In this document: piece after piece, positions 16,823 to 26,100 of the stretch
Numbering within the stretch: position 1 is the stretch's first letter
How the letters are laid out: each line of letters opens with the position of its first letter
Source of the DNA: Acholeplasmataceae bacterium UBA6150
GTDB lineage: Bacteria > Bacillota_I > Bacilli_A > Acholeplasmatales > UBA5453
DNA length: 64,000 nucleotides
Assembly: GCA_002423145.1 (NCBI GenBank)
Contig: DIUU01000004.1
Span: 1-64,000 of the forward strand
Direction: 5' to 3'
Made by a program: the position numbers and the translations under genes
Notes under the pieces: generated by a model
The model's database searches: none
The model's input: the letters and a program-made list of their open reading frames with translations, nothing else
What the model was told of the DNA's origin: nothing

Positions 16823-17875
16823 ATGAAAACATTTGAACTGGGTATCACAACATTTGCAGAAGTCATGCCAGATTTAAAAACAGGAAACACCATCTCATAC
16901 GATGAAAGAATTGATCAAATAGTCGATGAAATTGTCCTAGCGGATCGTGTGGGTCTACATTACTATGGGATTGGTGAGCACCATCGAAAAGATTTCGCTG
17001 CTTCTTCACCGCATACCATACTGGCTGCAGCAACCCGCTTAACCCAAAACATTAAACTGGGTTCAGCCGTCACGGTATTGTCATCCGAAGACCCAGTGAG
17101 GGTATATCAAAATTTCGCAACCCTAAACGCACTGTCTAAAGGCCGTGCGGAAATCATGGCAGGTAGAGGTTCATTCATCGAATCCTTCCCTTTATTTGGA
17201 TATGATTTATCACAATACGATCGACTGTTCTCAGAAAAACTCGATTTATTACTACAAATTAGGGACCATGAAATCGTATCTTACGAAGGTAAAACCCGCG
17301 CTGCGATAGACAATTTAGGCGTCTATCCTCGCACCAACTACCCGTTACCAATCCACATCGCTGTGGGAGGGACACCGGCGTCAGTCGTACGCGCAGCGAA
17401 TTATGGATTACCCCTATTCCTAGCCATTATTGGTGGGTATCCTAGACAATTTTTACCGTTGATTGAATTGTATAAAAAGACCTATCAAGCTAGAGGCTTT
17501 GATCTTAACAATCAATGTATATCGGTGCATTCTCATGGATTCATCGCGGATACCATGGAAGAAGCGGTTGAAACCTACTTTCCATCGATTAAACAAGCCA
17601 TGGATATCATTGGTAAAGAACGGGGCTGGCCAACGTATACTAGACAAACCTATGATGCGAGTCGATCCATCGAAGGCGCACTGTTCGTCGGTGACCCAGA
17701 ATATGTTGCGAGAAAGATTTTACACTTAAGAAAGACCTTAGGGATCCATCGATTCGCCCTACATGTCCCTGTGGGTCAACTCGACCATGATCAGGTAATG
17801 AAGACAATTGAACTGTTGGGTACGAAAGTAAAACCCATCATAGATCAGGCGATTGCTTTAGAAAATCGTTCATAA
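16823..17875 (+). CDS. LLM class flavin-dependent oxidoreductase (luciferase-like)
   Basis: A 350-residue TIM-barrel flavoprotein of the bacterial luciferase-like group. Recognisable blocks are YYGIGEHH near residue 52, the LGSAVTVLSSEDPVRVYQ segment near 80, and GRGSF near 113, followed by VAVGGTPASV-type phosphate binding (AVGGTPASVVRAA). It should use FMNH2 supplied by a reductase to oxidise an unidentified substrate. Start ATG has GGGGTG upstream. It is monocistronic or weakly linked to the following peptidase gene, 40 bp later with its own TATAAT at 17891. Confidence 0.88.
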   Translation: MKTFELGITTFAEVMPDLKTGNTISYDERIDQIVDEIVLADRVGLHYYGIGEHHRKDFAASSPHTILAAATRLTQNIKLGSAVTVLSSEDPVRVYQNFATLNALSKGRAEIMAGRGSFIESFPLFGYDLSQYDRLFSEKLDLLLQIRDHEIVSYEGKTRAAIDNLGVYPRTNYPLPIHIAVGGTPASVVRAANYGLPLFLAIIGGYPRQFLPLIELYKKTYQARGFDLNNQCISVHSHGFIADTMEEAVETYFPSIKQAMDIIGKERGWPTYTRQTYDASRSIEGALFVGDPEYVARKILHLRKTLGIHRFALHVPVGQLDHDQVMKTIELLGTKVKPIIDQAIALENRS

Positions 17876-17915
17876 ATAAACCTTTTATCGTATAATTATA
17901 ACTAGAGGTGTCATT

Positions 17916-18494
17916 ATGAAATCATATCCAGGTATCCCAGACGGCTACGAATTAAAGTACAATCTAGATTTACTTAAAAACCGTAGCGCTTTTTTGATTC
18001 TAAATGTCTTATCGATTGTTGTCATCATCCCCTTCTTATTTGGAATTGCTTTATTTGACTTCGGGTCATTGGACACATTCACCGTATTCTTCATTCTCCC
18101 CTTGTTCTTGGTAGTCATCATCATTCACGAATGGATTCATGGTTTCTTTTTTCATCGATATAGTGGCGCGAAAGTAAAGTACCAATTCCATGGGTGGGCG
18201 TTTAGCGCGTCGACACCAGGGATTGTCTATTTGAAAAAGTATTATTATATCATTGGATTAGCACCAGCAGTCATTCTAAATTTGTTATTAATTATCGGGT
18301 CGGTTTTCTTACCAGCGCCTTATGACCTATTGAGTTATTTCGTATTAATATGTCATGTCTCAGGGTGTGCAGGTGATTTTTACGTGACATTCTCGATTTT
18401 AAAATACCCTAAAGAAACGTATATAGAAGATACCGGTACGGGTATGAAATTTTATGTAAAATCGGAACCACAGCCATTTGAATCATTTGATTAA
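17916..18494 (+). CDS. DUF3267 family membrane zincin-like protein
   Basis: A 192-residue protein with four to five hydrophobic helices and the metallopeptidase signature HEWIHG (about residues 70-75) inside a membrane segment, as in DUF3267 (putative integral membrane zinc metallopeptidase). A later GLAPAVILNLLL segment matches the family's second conserved block. TATAAT at 17891-17896 and AGAGGTG at 17904-17910 give a very short leader. Target protein unknown. Confidence 0.82.
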   Translation: MKSYPGIPDGYELKYNLDLLKNRSAFLILNVLSIVVIIPFLFGIALFDFGSLDTFTVFFILPLFLVVIIIHEWIHGFFFHRYSGAKVKYQFHGWAFSASTPGIVYLKKYYYIIGLAPAVILNLLLIIGSVFLPAPYDLLSYFVLICHVSGCAGDFYVTFSILKYPKETYIEDTGTGMKFYVKSEPQPFESFD

Positions 18495-18605
18495 TTATAA
18501 TTAATTGGAATTAAGGTATATGATTTGATTATGGGTCTTAAAACCTGTAAAATAAAATCAATCCGATGATAGATAACCTGCAAGTAAATATCATCACATC
18601 AAACG

Positions 18606-18637
18606 ATACCATGACATGTGTACATGGTATTCTTTTT
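18606..18637 (+). terminator. Terminator of DUF3267 gene
   Basis: ATACCATG (18606-18613) pairs with CATGGTAT (18623-18630), then TTCTTTTTT. Confidence 0.8.
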
Positions 18638-18651
18638 TCAAGGAGGTTCAC

Positions 18652-19251
18652 ATGAGTTTTGAAGAAAAACGTAAATTTGGATTTTTCGAACAATTGCCAA
18701 TCATCGTTAGAGCGGCACGTTCGTTTCTATACTTGAGATTATTCAAGAAGAAAAACGGTATGAACTTTAAGTTTAAAGAACGGATTATGTTGTCGGTGAC
18801 AGAAGTCAACGGTTGCCAAATGTGTTCATTTGTTCACACAAAACTAGCCATCAAAGCAGGATTATCTTTAGATGATATTCAAGAATTGTTGGCAGGTGAT
18901 TTGGTAGGTGTACCCAAAGAAGAATCGTTAGGTGTATTGTTTTCGAAAGATTACGCGTTCAATAAAGAAACGATTGATAAAGATTTTTACCAAAAGCTCG
19001 AAGATACCTATGGTATACGTAAAGCAAGAGCGATTTTAGGGGTCACTGAAATGATCACCATGACCAATGGTATGGGATTATCACTGGGATTTTTAAAGCG
19101 CACGCTCACATTGAAACACGTCAAGGGTTCAAACATTTTGAATGAAATCTTCGTACCTCTGGCTACAATGGTATTATTTCCTACGCTTCTTTTATTGTTT
19201 TTACCACTGGCACCTTTCTACAGTAGCCGTTTTAAAAATAAATCCAAATAA
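18652..19251 (+). CDS. Carboxymuconolactone decarboxylase/AhpD-like protein
   Basis: A 199-residue AhpD-fold protein. The redox motif is present as CQMCSFVHTKLA (CxxC...H) after a helical stretch with TEVNG, matching carboxymuconolactone decarboxylase-family peroxide-defence proteins. Unlike typical members it has a C-terminal hydrophobic segment (about 165-190) that could anchor it to the membrane. An in-frame ATG at 18616 lies within the preceding terminator; the ATG at 18652 with AAGGAGG is used. Confidence 0.85.
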   Translation: MSFEEKRKFGFFEQLPIIVRAARSFLYLRLFKKKNGMNFKFKERIMLSVTEVNGCQMCSFVHTKLAIKAGLSLDDIQELLAGDLVGVPKEESLGVLFSKDYAFNKETIDKDFYQKLEDTYGIRKARAILGVTEMITMTNGMGLSLGFLKRTLTLKHVKGSNILNEIFVPLATMVLFPTLLLLFLPLAPFYSSRFKNKSK

Positions 19252-19300
19252 TTTTTTAAAAAAGCGGACAAAATCCGTTTTTTTTTCGTTTTATTAGGTA
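19250..19300 (+). promoter_or_regulatory. Putative ECF-type promoter element, copy A (also terminator)
   Basis: This 50-bp stretch contains CGGA-loop-TCCG followed by T9, so it can terminate the 18652 gene, and continues CGTTTTATTAGGT. It is nearly the same as 31110-31158 in front of an ECF sigma operon, with identical spacing from GGACAAAA to CGTTTTATTA. Confidence 0.55.
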
Positions 19301-19323
19301 GAAAAGAATACGGGGGTATTTTT

Positions 19324-19563
19324 ATGAGATTAATTAAAGTAGATCAAGATAATGTATTTATCGATGGCGACTTCATCGAAATTGAAGATGTCACAGCAGA
19401 ACTCTTAGAAGACATCGTTGACCACGCTATGCATGACAAATTGGTGTTCGATATTCATCCAAGTAATCGCCATCCTTTAGCAACCTTCTTGAGAATCGTC
19501 GAAAAGGATTCACAACCAGATTCACCATTTCGTAAAAACTATTATCAAACCAATCAAAAATAG
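19324..19563 (+). CDS. Small acidic protein of unknown function
   Basis: A 79-residue soluble acidic protein (MRLIKVDQDNVFIDGDFIEI...) with no recognised family. It starts after a GGGGG-type ribosome site (19313-19317) and follows a promoter-like element shared with the ECF sigma operon at 31194, so it could be a member of that regulon. Ends at a strong terminator. Confidence 0.7.
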   Translation: MRLIKVDQDNVFIDGDFIEIEDVTAELLEDIVDHAMHDKLVFDIHPSNRHPLATFLRIVEKDSQPDSPFRKNYYQTNQK

Positions 19564-19587
19564 TGGTTTCATTGTCAACCTATGAAC

Positions 19588-19620
19588 AGGCTAAAGGCCT
19601 CCCTCCCTTTAGCCTTTTAT
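19588..19620 (+). terminator. Terminator of 19324 gene
   Basis: AGGCTAAAGG (19588-19597) pairs with CCTTTAGCCT (19606-19615), then TTTTATTTT. Confidence 0.88.
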
Positions 19621-19662
19621 TTTATAAAAAAAAGTGTTAAACTAAAAGAAGAGGTAACTTAT

Positions 19663-20271
19663 ATGAAACTATTATTTCAAGGGGATTCCATAACGGATTG
19701 TAACCGAAATCGAGAAAATCCAAACGACTTGGGGTTTGGTTATGTTCAAAAAATCCAAGCAGCGCTTCCAAATCATGTGGTGATTAATCGGGGGATATCG
19801 GGTAACCGAACCATCGATTTATTGATGCGTTGGCAAACCGATACAATCGATTTACAACCCGATATTTTATCGATATTTATCGGAATCAACGAAGTTTGGC
19901 ACTATCATTTTTATCAAAAAGTATTGACGCCATCGATGTTTGAAGATTATTATAAGAATCTATTAAAACAAGTGAAGTATTTATTACCCCATACCCAAAT
20001 CATTTTGATTGAACCATTTGTATTACCCATTGGGGTTTATCAAAAAAGCTGGGATGTGGAGCTGTTTGAAGAACAAGCCATCGTTCGAAAATTATCACAC
20101 ATGTACAATACACACTATGTACCGCTTCAAGATATCATCAATGAAAAACTAGGTAAGTATAAAATGGATAGAATTGCTGATGATGGTGTGCACCCGACCG
20201 ATTTGGGACACGAGATCATTAAAGATGCCATTTTAGAAGTTATAAAACCACTACTAGGAGAAGAAGAATGA
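19663..20271 (+). CDS. SGNH/GDSL-family hydrolase
   Basis: A 202-residue SGNH hydrolase with the four blocks in order: QGDSITD (Ser9), GISGNRT, FIGINE, and the catalytic pair DGVHPTDLGH near the C-terminus. No signal peptide, so cytoplasmic esterase or lipase-like activity is expected; substrate unknown. The in-frame ATG at 19582 lies upstream of the terminator at 19588-19620, so the ATG at 19663 with AAGAGG is chosen. Stop overlaps the next gene by four bases (ATGA). Confidence 0.9.
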   Translation: MKLLFQGDSITDCNRNRENPNDLGFGYVQKIQAALPNHVVINRGISGNRTIDLLMRWQTDTIDLQPDILSIFIGINEVWHYHFYQKVLTPSMFEDYYKNLLKQVKYLLPHTQIILIEPFVLPIGVYQKSWDVELFEEQAIVRKLSHMYNTHYVPLQDIINEKLGKYKMDRIADDGVHPTDLGHEIIKDAILEVIKPLLGEEE

Positions 20272-20474
20272 GAAAAGACATGCGCATTACTTTACTAGGT
20301 ATCATCGGATCGATTTTAGTTTCAGGCGGGACCATCGCGATTGCCATAGTTGAAGCATACAACACAAGTTATAGCTATTATCCAATCGTTGTATTTTTTG
20401 GAGGCATATTGCTAATATATGCGGTTTTCGCATCCCTATTAGATGAACAACCAAGTTCAAAAGTCAGTAAATAA
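20268..20474 (+). CDS. Small two-helix membrane protein
   Basis: A 68-residue protein with two hydrophobic helices (about 6-28 and 39-58) and a polar tail. It overlaps the SGNH hydrolase gene by ATGA, so it is translationally coupled. Function unknown. Confidence 0.7.
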   Translation: MRKDMRITLLGIIGSILVSGGTIAIAIVEAYNTSYSYYPIVVFFGGILLIYAVFASLLDEQPSSKVSK

Positions 20475-20492
20475 AACTGACTTTTTTTCTTT
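20459..20492 (+). terminator. Terminator of SGNH operon
   Basis: AAAAGTCAGT (20459-20468) pairs with ACTGACTTTT (20476-20485), followed by T4. Confidence 0.85.
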
Positions 20493-20532
20493 TATAAGTA
20501 TAAAAAATAACATGGTATTCTTGTTTTATTGA

Positions 20533-20541
20533 TGTTATAAT
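20533..20541 (+). promoter_or_regulatory. Extended -10 promoter of 20579 gene
   Basis: TGTTATAAT 37 bp before the ATG at 20579. Confidence 0.65.
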
Positions 20542-20578
20542 ACATGTGGATATAAACGATACTATAAGGAGATCAACC

Positions 20579-21979
20579 ATGGCCGTACTCAATCAAATTC
20601 AAACCCGCGCGATTCCGTTATCTAAAACAAAATATACAAAACACACGGTATATCAATTGGATTCCCCTGTACAAATGGTAGGCTATTTTATTTTTAAAGA
20701 AGTCGATGCCAACAACATCATCACCCAAAAGAAAATCAGTTTTGGATTTAAAAACGAATCCGATAAAAAGATTACCGCGATCAAAGGTGTATTTCATCAA
20801 AAAGACCCCTTTGAGGATGTTTTGGGAACCCTGAATTATAGCTTAATCGAACTTGAACAGTTCACCACGGGGTCGATTCAAGGCGAAACACTCTTCATGG
20901 ATTGTCATTTATCGACAACGACCATTGTATTTGAAATCCACCACGTCATCTTTGAAGATGGGTCAAAATGGGTGAGTGAACAAGTTCAGTATATTTCCAT
21001 GGATATTGAAAAGAAGACCATTCAAGGCAGCGATTTAAACGCCATGACTTATGCCTGGTCCATCGAGACCAAAGGGTTTCAAATCAAGAATTACTATTCA
21101 GAAAATGAACACTTCTATGCGTGTCCTTGTGGTTCGATCAACCCTAAGAATAGAGTCGCATGTAGTATGTGCAAAACACCTAAAGAACAAGCGAAAGACT
21201 TTGAAACTGTGGAAGTTGCTAAAGCACTGATTTTACGGATGGAAAAAGAAGTATACAACAAGTTTAATGAAGCCTTTCCTGCCGCCATCGTATCAGTATC
21301 ATCAGGAGAGATGCGCTTTAATGAGAATGCAGTCCTATTTGACGCCAATCCACTCAAAAAATTACGTGATTTCGCAACCTTTTGGAAAGGCATCCACCCT
21401 TTGGTAAAAGACCAAATCAAGTCTAGCAGTCATTTCGTTAAATTCATTGAAGAAATCCGAAACAAACTACTCAAAGAAGAAAACGAAAAGAAACTGAAAG
21501 TTCAAAAAGAAAAACGCGATAAAGAGCGTAAATCACGCATTAAACTATTAACCTATACAATCTTAGGGATTCTCGCAATAGCCTTGATCGGCATCGGTAT
21601 ATATGTTGGCATTTTTGGTAAACTGGCTTTTGAAACCCGTTTTACCTATGAGGCAGAAGTGACATTCACCCGTCTAGATTACACCAATACACAAATTGAA
21701 ATTGAAATTCGTGATATTGATTTTAGAAATTCTAACTTTGAATTTTATGGGATTGTATTCGATATGAACACCTGTGATCGATCTTACTGTTATGAGGAAA
21801 TCATCTTATCTCCTGCCTACTGGACAATTGAAATCACAGGCAACACGTTTAAAGCGACCATAGAGGTCAATATGCCCATGAGCGGGATGATTTTGGACAT
21901 ACAGTATTTGGAATTCAATAGTCAGTATTTTACTAAACACATCTTTGTAGCACAAAACAAAATCACCTATATTACATAA
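20579..21979 (+). CDS. Zinc-ribbon membrane protein of unknown function
   Basis: A 466-residue protein. Residues ~1-175 form a beta-rich domain of unknown type; a zinc ribbon follows (YACPCGSINPKNRVACSMC, two CxC/CxxC knuckles); then a helical region, a strongly charged coiled-coil (KEENEKKLKVQKEKRDKERK) just before one membrane helix (about 320-342) and an extracellular C-terminal domain of ~120 residues. The in-frame ATG at 20546 lies in the promoter; the start at 20579 has AAGGAG at 20566-20571. The gene at 48969 has the same ribbon - helix - outer domain layout on a smaller scale. Confidence 0.72.
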   Translation: MAVLNQIQTRAIPLSKTKYTKHTVYQLDSPVQMVGYFIFKEVDANNIITQKKISFGFKNESDKKITAIKGVFHQKDPFEDVLGTLNYSLIELEQFTTGSIQGETLFMDCHLSTTTIVFEIHHVIFEDGSKWVSEQVQYISMDIEKKTIQGSDLNAMTYAWSIETKGFQIKNYYSENEHFYACPCGSINPKNRVACSMCKTPKEQAKDFETVEVAKALILRMEKEVYNKFNEAFPAAIVSVSSGEMRFNENAVLFDANPLKKLRDFATFWKGIHPLVKDQIKSSSHFVKFIEEIRNKLLKEENEKKLKVQKEKRDKERKSRIKLLTYTILGILAIALIGIGIYVGIFGKLAFETRFTYEAEVTFTRLDYTNTQIEIEIRDIDFRNSNFEFYGIVFDMNTCDRSYCYEEIILSPAYWTIEITGNTFKATIEVNMPMSGMILDIQYLEFNSQYFTKHIFVAQNKITYIT

Positions 21980-21980
21980 A

Positions 21981-22021
21981 AAAAAGCTTAGGCCAGGATA
22001 ATACTTGGCTTAAGCTTTTTT
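21981..22021. terminator. Bidirectional terminator between zinc-ribbon gene and potD
   Basis: AAAAAGCTTAGGCCA (21981-21995) pairs with TTGGCTTAAGCTTTTT (22005-22020). A and T runs on both sides make it functional for both convergent transcripts. Confidence 0.88.
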
Positions 22022-22035
22022 GATGGATTTTTAAA

Positions 22036-23184
22036 TTAGCTACGAACGTTGTCAATCATGGTATTGATACGGTCAATGTCGGCAGAAGGTAACGCAGTCA
22101 ACGGAGCCACATTCAATACAGCATTCTTATTGTAATAAGTTTGGTTGGCTTGTGCCCAGTTACGATACCATTCATCGCTAGAAGTGAGGTTTAACATGAT
22201 GAGATCATACGCTTCAACCAAGGCACTGGCGTAACCAACGACTTCAGCATTCAACGCGACGACTTCAGGGTCTAACATGAAGTTGATGAATTCATGGGCT
22301 CTATCGATATTTTTAGAGGTGTTTGGAATAACCATCGCGTCGATGAATACGAATGTGTTGCTTGGAACATAGATATTGAATAACGCTTGAACTTGAGATA
22401 AGGTCTTACCTTCTTCAAGTTGAATGTATAAACGGTCTAGATAGTCTCCTGTATATACCAATGCCATATCGAGGTTACCCGCTTCGACATTACGTTTTAA
22501 GGAGTCATCGCCCCATTCAACGAAGTTTGCTCCAGCGATCACTGTTTGCGCTTGGGATAATAGTGAGGTTGAGAACGCGTTGACATCTTGATTTAAATAA
22601 AGCATCGCTGCTGCGTAAGCGTATTGTGGTACGTCATACATGCCGCGTTTAACACCAGAAGGTGCTTTAGAAGGGTCAAAATAAGCGCCCCACCCATGGG
22701 TTTGTAAAGCTTGTTCAAGACCAGCGACACGGTTGTTATAAATGATCCCAAAGGTACCCCAGAAATAAGGTACAGCGTAATCGGTATAATCCACGGTAGC
22801 ACCAGTTCTAGTGAATGTAGTTTCAGCCATTGAATCAAAGATTTGATCCACACCCGATTGGTATGTGACGGTTGAACGGTTAGGTAATTTAGAATAATCT
22901 AAGGCGATTAACATGTTTTCGTCTCTCATCTTTTCAATCATATAATCGGATGGGATAACGATATCATAAGCGGTTGTGCCGCTCTTGATTTTACTATAGA
23001 AGGCCTCATTGGAGTCTGCTACGTCAACGATGACACGGTAGCCATATTCTTCTTCAAAACGATCGACGACAGCGTCGTTGATGTATTCGCCCCAGTTAAG
23101 GATGCGAAGGACAGGACGGGAATCGCAAGCTGCGAGAGTGATTGCTGCAGTAAGCAATAAAGCAAATGCTAAGATTTTTTTCAT
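22036..23184 (-). CDS. potD: Spermidine/putrescine ABC transporter substrate-binding lipoprotein
   Basis: A 382-residue PotD/PotF-type solute-binding protein with lipobox LAAC (Cys20), then RILNWGEYI, a classic opening of polyamine-binding proteins, and IVIPSDYMI. It captures polyamine at the cell surface and delivers it to PotBC. Its ATG overlaps the end of potC by four bases, making it the last gene of the minus-strand potABCD operon. Ends at the shared terminator at 21981-22021. Confidence 0.94.
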   Translation of the reverse strand: MKKILAFALLLTAAITLAACDSRPVLRILNWGEYINDAVVDRFEEEYGYRVIVDVADSNEAFYSKIKSGTTAYDIVIPSDYMIEKMRDENMLIALDYSKLPNRSTVTYQSGVDQIFDSMAETTFTRTGATVDYTDYAVPYFWGTFGIIYNNRVAGLEQALQTHGWGAYFDPSKAPSGVKRGMYDVPQYAYAAAMLYLNQDVNAFSTSLLSQAQTVIAGANFVEWGDDSLKRNVEAGNLDMALVYTGDYLDRLYIQLEEGKTLSQVQALFNIYVPSNTFVFIDAMVIPNTSKNIDRAHEFINFMLDPEVVALNAEVVGYASALVEAYDLIMLNLTSSDEWYRNWAQANQTYYNKNAVLNVAPLTALPSADIDRINTMIDNVRS

Positions 23185-24074
23185 TTGTTTGTTTTTCCTT
23201 TCTTGTGGATGAATTGAGAACCAATCAATGCGACCATAATGACTAAAGTCAATAAGGTAGAGAATGCATACACGGATGGGGTTAAATTACGTCTACCCAA
23301 CACCCCATAAATCCATATGGATAAGTTATCATAACCTGCACCGGTATTGAAGAAACTAATGACGAAGTCATCAATACTCATGGTGAGTGCCAGTAACATC
23401 CCACTGAAAATGCCCGCCTTAATGGCTGGGACCACAACATAAATAAGTGCTTTCATCGGTTTTAATCCCAAGTCTGCAGCCGCGTCCACCAAGTTCGCAT
23501 CCAATTCCTTTAATTTAGGAACGACACTCAATACCACATAGGGAAAGGTGAAGAAGAGGTGGGCTAGTACAAGGGTTGGTAAACCGAAGATGCTGATTGA
23601 AGCACTCGGGTCAAACAGTTGTGCAATCATGTTGATGAATACCATGACGAATCTAAACATGATCATCAAAGAGAACCCTGTGACGATATCGGCATTCAAA
23701 ATCGGCACATTGTTCAAGAACATCAAGCCACTGCGCTTGTTTTTAGGCAAGTGGAAAATCCCAATGGCGAAGAATGTACCCAGTACAGTCGCCAAGGTGG
23801 TCGCGATGAAGGATACAGTGAGGGTATTCTTAATCGCACTAAGTAACTCACGTTCATTGAAGATATTTAAATACCATCTGAGCGTGAAGGAAGAAAAGCG
23901 TGTAGTAATGACAGAGTTATTCACCGATTGAATGGCGATGATGATAATCGGTAAATATAACATAAACATCATAAGTACGAAAAATACAATGCCGACCCAT
24001 TTTAATAGCGGTGCTAAATAAGGGCGGTTTTTAAATCCATAGTCTTGGATACTGGCTTTAGGAAAATGTGTCAT
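23181..24074 (-). CDS. potC: Spermidine/putrescine ABC transporter permease
   Basis: A 297-residue permease with six predicted helices and the binding-protein-dependent transport EAA-type loop (DAAADLGLKPMKALIYVVVPAIKAG). N-terminal helices are preceded by a ~35-residue cytosolic tail. Coupled to potB and potD by four-base ATGA overlaps at both ends. Confidence 0.93.
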   Translation of the reverse strand: MTHFPKASIQDYGFKNRPYLAPLLKWVGIVFFVLMMFMLYLPIIIIAIQSVNNSVITTRFSSFTLRWYLNIFNERELLSAIKNTLTVSFIATTLATVLGTFFAIGIFHLPKNKRSGLMFLNNVPILNADIVTGFSLMIMFRFVMVFINMIAQLFDPSASISIFGLPTLVLAHLFFTFPYVVLSVVPKLKELDANLVDAAADLGLKPMKALIYVVVPAIKAGIFSGMLLALTMSIDDFVISFFNTGAGYDNLSIWIYGVLGRRNLTPSVYAFSTLLTLVIMVALIGSQFIHKKGKTNK

Positions 24075-24898
24075 AGTAGGGTTTCTCCTTCTTTGTCAAA
24101 TCTTCTAAGCAACAATATCGCACCAAAGATCAATAATAGAATGGTGGAAGCGAGTAGGGCACCATCGTTAAAAATGGTGTAGTTAAACTTGGTTTCAATG
24201 ATGTTACCAATAAATACGATACGTCCTTTTGAAAGTATCTTTGGGATTGCAAATCCAGAGAAAGTTGGTAAGAATACCATGATAGACCCGGTAACGACAC
24301 CTTTGAGTGACAAAGGGAATACCACATGTAAGAACGTTTGAAGTGGGGTTTTACCTAAATCAGCAGAAGCTTCAATCAAAGAATTGTCGATTTTTTCTAA
24401 TGCCGTATAAATCGGTAAAATCATGAATGGCACATAGGTGAATACCATCCCGATGATGACAGCGAGTGGTGTACCATTGATATTTGAAAAGGGACTAAAC
24501 CCAATCAAGGAGGTTAAGATATTGTTTTCTGACATGATGTTGGATAACGCATCGATTCTAAGAATTAAGTTACTCCACATCGGTAAGATGACCAAAGTCA
24601 TGATGATGAACTTATTCGCGAAGTTGGATCGATAGACCAAATAGGCAGTTAAGTAACCCAAGAAAAACGCAATGACCGTGGTGGTAGCGGCGAAAGTAAA
24701 ACTGTTTCTAAAGCCAACCAATATGGATTTTTCACCAAACATGTCAAAATTTTCTAAGGTAAAGCTTAAACTATTAAAACTGATACTCGAGGTTAGATTT
24801 GTAAATCCTAAGGCGACTAACCCAATCATGGGTATGAATACCAGGATATACAACCATATGCGATATGGGTTGGCTAACTTGGTATAAGGACTATTCAT
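24071..24898 (-). CDS. potB: Spermidine/putrescine ABC transporter permease
   Basis: A 275-residue permease with six helices and the EAA loop EASADLGKTPLQTFLHVVFPLSLKG. An in-frame ATG at 24925 exists inside potA, but the ATG at 24898, which overlaps potA's stop and has AAGGA upstream, is more likely. Partner of PotC in the membrane channel. Confidence 0.92.
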   Translation of the reverse strand: MNSPYTKLANPYRIWLYILVFIPMIGLVALGFTNLTSSISFNSLSFTLENFDMFGEKSILVGFRNSFTFAATTTVIAFFLGYLTAYLVYRSNFANKFIIMTLVILPMWSNLILRIDALSNIMSENNILTSLIGFSPFSNINGTPLAVIIGMVFTYVPFMILPIYTALEKIDNSLIEASADLGKTPLQTFLHVVFPLSLKGVVTGSIMVFLPTFSGFAIPKILSKGRIVFIGNIIETKFNYTIFNDGALLASTILLLIFGAILLLRRFDKEGETLL

Positions 24899-26030
24899 GG
24901 TCCTTACCCATGAGATGGATTTCATAAGGGTCCACTTTTAATCCAATGCTTGAACCCACTTCAAAGAAGTCATAATCGTTGACTAAAATGTCATGATCAT
25001 GGGCTCTAACAACCAATTCGTTGTGTACGCCCTTGAATAAACTAAAGGTGACTTGCCCTTCGATAATCGCTTTTTCGCTTGGTACGACATCCCAGTCTTC
25101 AGGACGGATGACGACATCGACTTTGGTCCCCACTTTATAGTTTTCATAGCCGATGAATTTAAATTTCGAACCCAAGAAAGTGACTTCCTGTTTAGCAGTG
25201 ATTTCACCATCAAAGATATTGGTTTCACCAATGAAGTGTGCGACATATTGATTAATCGGTTCGTTGTATATGGATTTTGGTGTACCGAGTTGTTCAATAT
25301 TACCATTGCGCATAACCACAATACGATCAGACATGGTCATCGCCTCTTCTTGGTCATGGGTGACGAAGATGAAGGTGATACCGAGGTTGCGTTGCATTTC
25401 TTTTAATTCATATTGCATGTTTTGACGTAACTTTAAGTCTAAAGCGGCTAACGGTTCGTCAAGTAGAAGAATCTTCGGACGGTTGATTAAAGCACGGGCT
25501 AACGCGACACGTTGTTGTTGGCCACCAGATAATTGATCGACTTTACGTGTATCGTAACCAGATAACTTAACCAAAGACAACATTTCAATCGCATCTTTTA
25601 AAATAAAGTCATCAATCGTCTTCCTGAGTAAACGCTTGTTTTGTAAAAGCGAACCATCTGGACTGACTTTTTCTAAGCGACGGTGATAGAATTCAACTAA
25701 AAAAGATAGGGGTCTATGGTGTAGACCAAAAGCGACGTTATTGATCACATTTAAGTGTGGAAATAACGCATAACGTTGAAAAACGGTATTGATGGGTCTC
25801 GCAAACGAGGGGATTTCGCTGAAGTCTTTGCCTTCAATCGCGATGACACCACTGTCTGGTTTAACAAATCCACCAAGCATCCTGAGTGTTGTGGTTTTCC
25901 CACAACCTGAGGGTCCAAGCAAGGTGACAAACTCATTTTCATAAATGGTCAAATTAATCCCATTTACAACGTTTTCACCATCATAGGTTTTTACAAGATT
26001 AACTAATTGAATTAAAGGTTTCTTTTCCAA
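24891..26030 (-). CDS. potA: Spermidine/putrescine ABC transporter ATPase
   Basis: A 379-residue ATPase energising polyamine uptake. Walker A GPSGCGKTT near residue 37, signature LSGGQQQRVALARAL, Walker B LLLDEPLAALD, and a C-terminal TOBE-like domain are present. Between NVAFGLHH and IEMLSLVKL it carries about 35 extra residues relative to typical PotA, in the place where mycoplasma PotA proteins also have inserts. The start is TTG with AGGAG eight bases upstream. First gene of the operon. Confidence 0.93.
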   Translation of the reverse strand: MEKKPLIQLVNLVKTYDGENVVNGINLTIYENEFVTLLGPSGCGKTTTLRMLGGFVKPDSGVIAIEGKDFSEIPSFARPINTVFQRYALFPHLNVINNVAFGLHHRPLSFLVEFYHRRLEKVSPDGSLLQNKRLLRKTIDDFILKDAIEMLSLVKLSGYDTRKVDQLSGGQQQRVALARALINRPKILLLDEPLAALDLKLRQNMQYELKEMQRNLGITFIFVTHDQEEAMTMSDRIVVMRNGNIEQLGTPKSIYNEPINQYVAHFIGETNIFDGEITAKQEVTFLGSKFKFIGYENYKVGTKVDVVIRPEDWDVVPSEKAIIEGQVTFSLFKGVHNELVVRAHDHDILVNDYDFFEVGSSIGLKVDPYEIHLMGKDHE

Positions 26031-26072
26031 CTTTGGGCTCCTAGGTATTTTTATATTTTTTTACTGATAGTT

Positions 26073-26100
26073 ATTATATACTTATTTTTCAGGATTTCAA
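26073..26100 (-). promoter_or_regulatory. Promoter of potABCD
   Basis: On the minus strand TTGAAA (26100-26095), 16-bp spacer, TATAAT (26078-26073), about 45 bp before the TTG start of potA. Confidence 0.7.
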
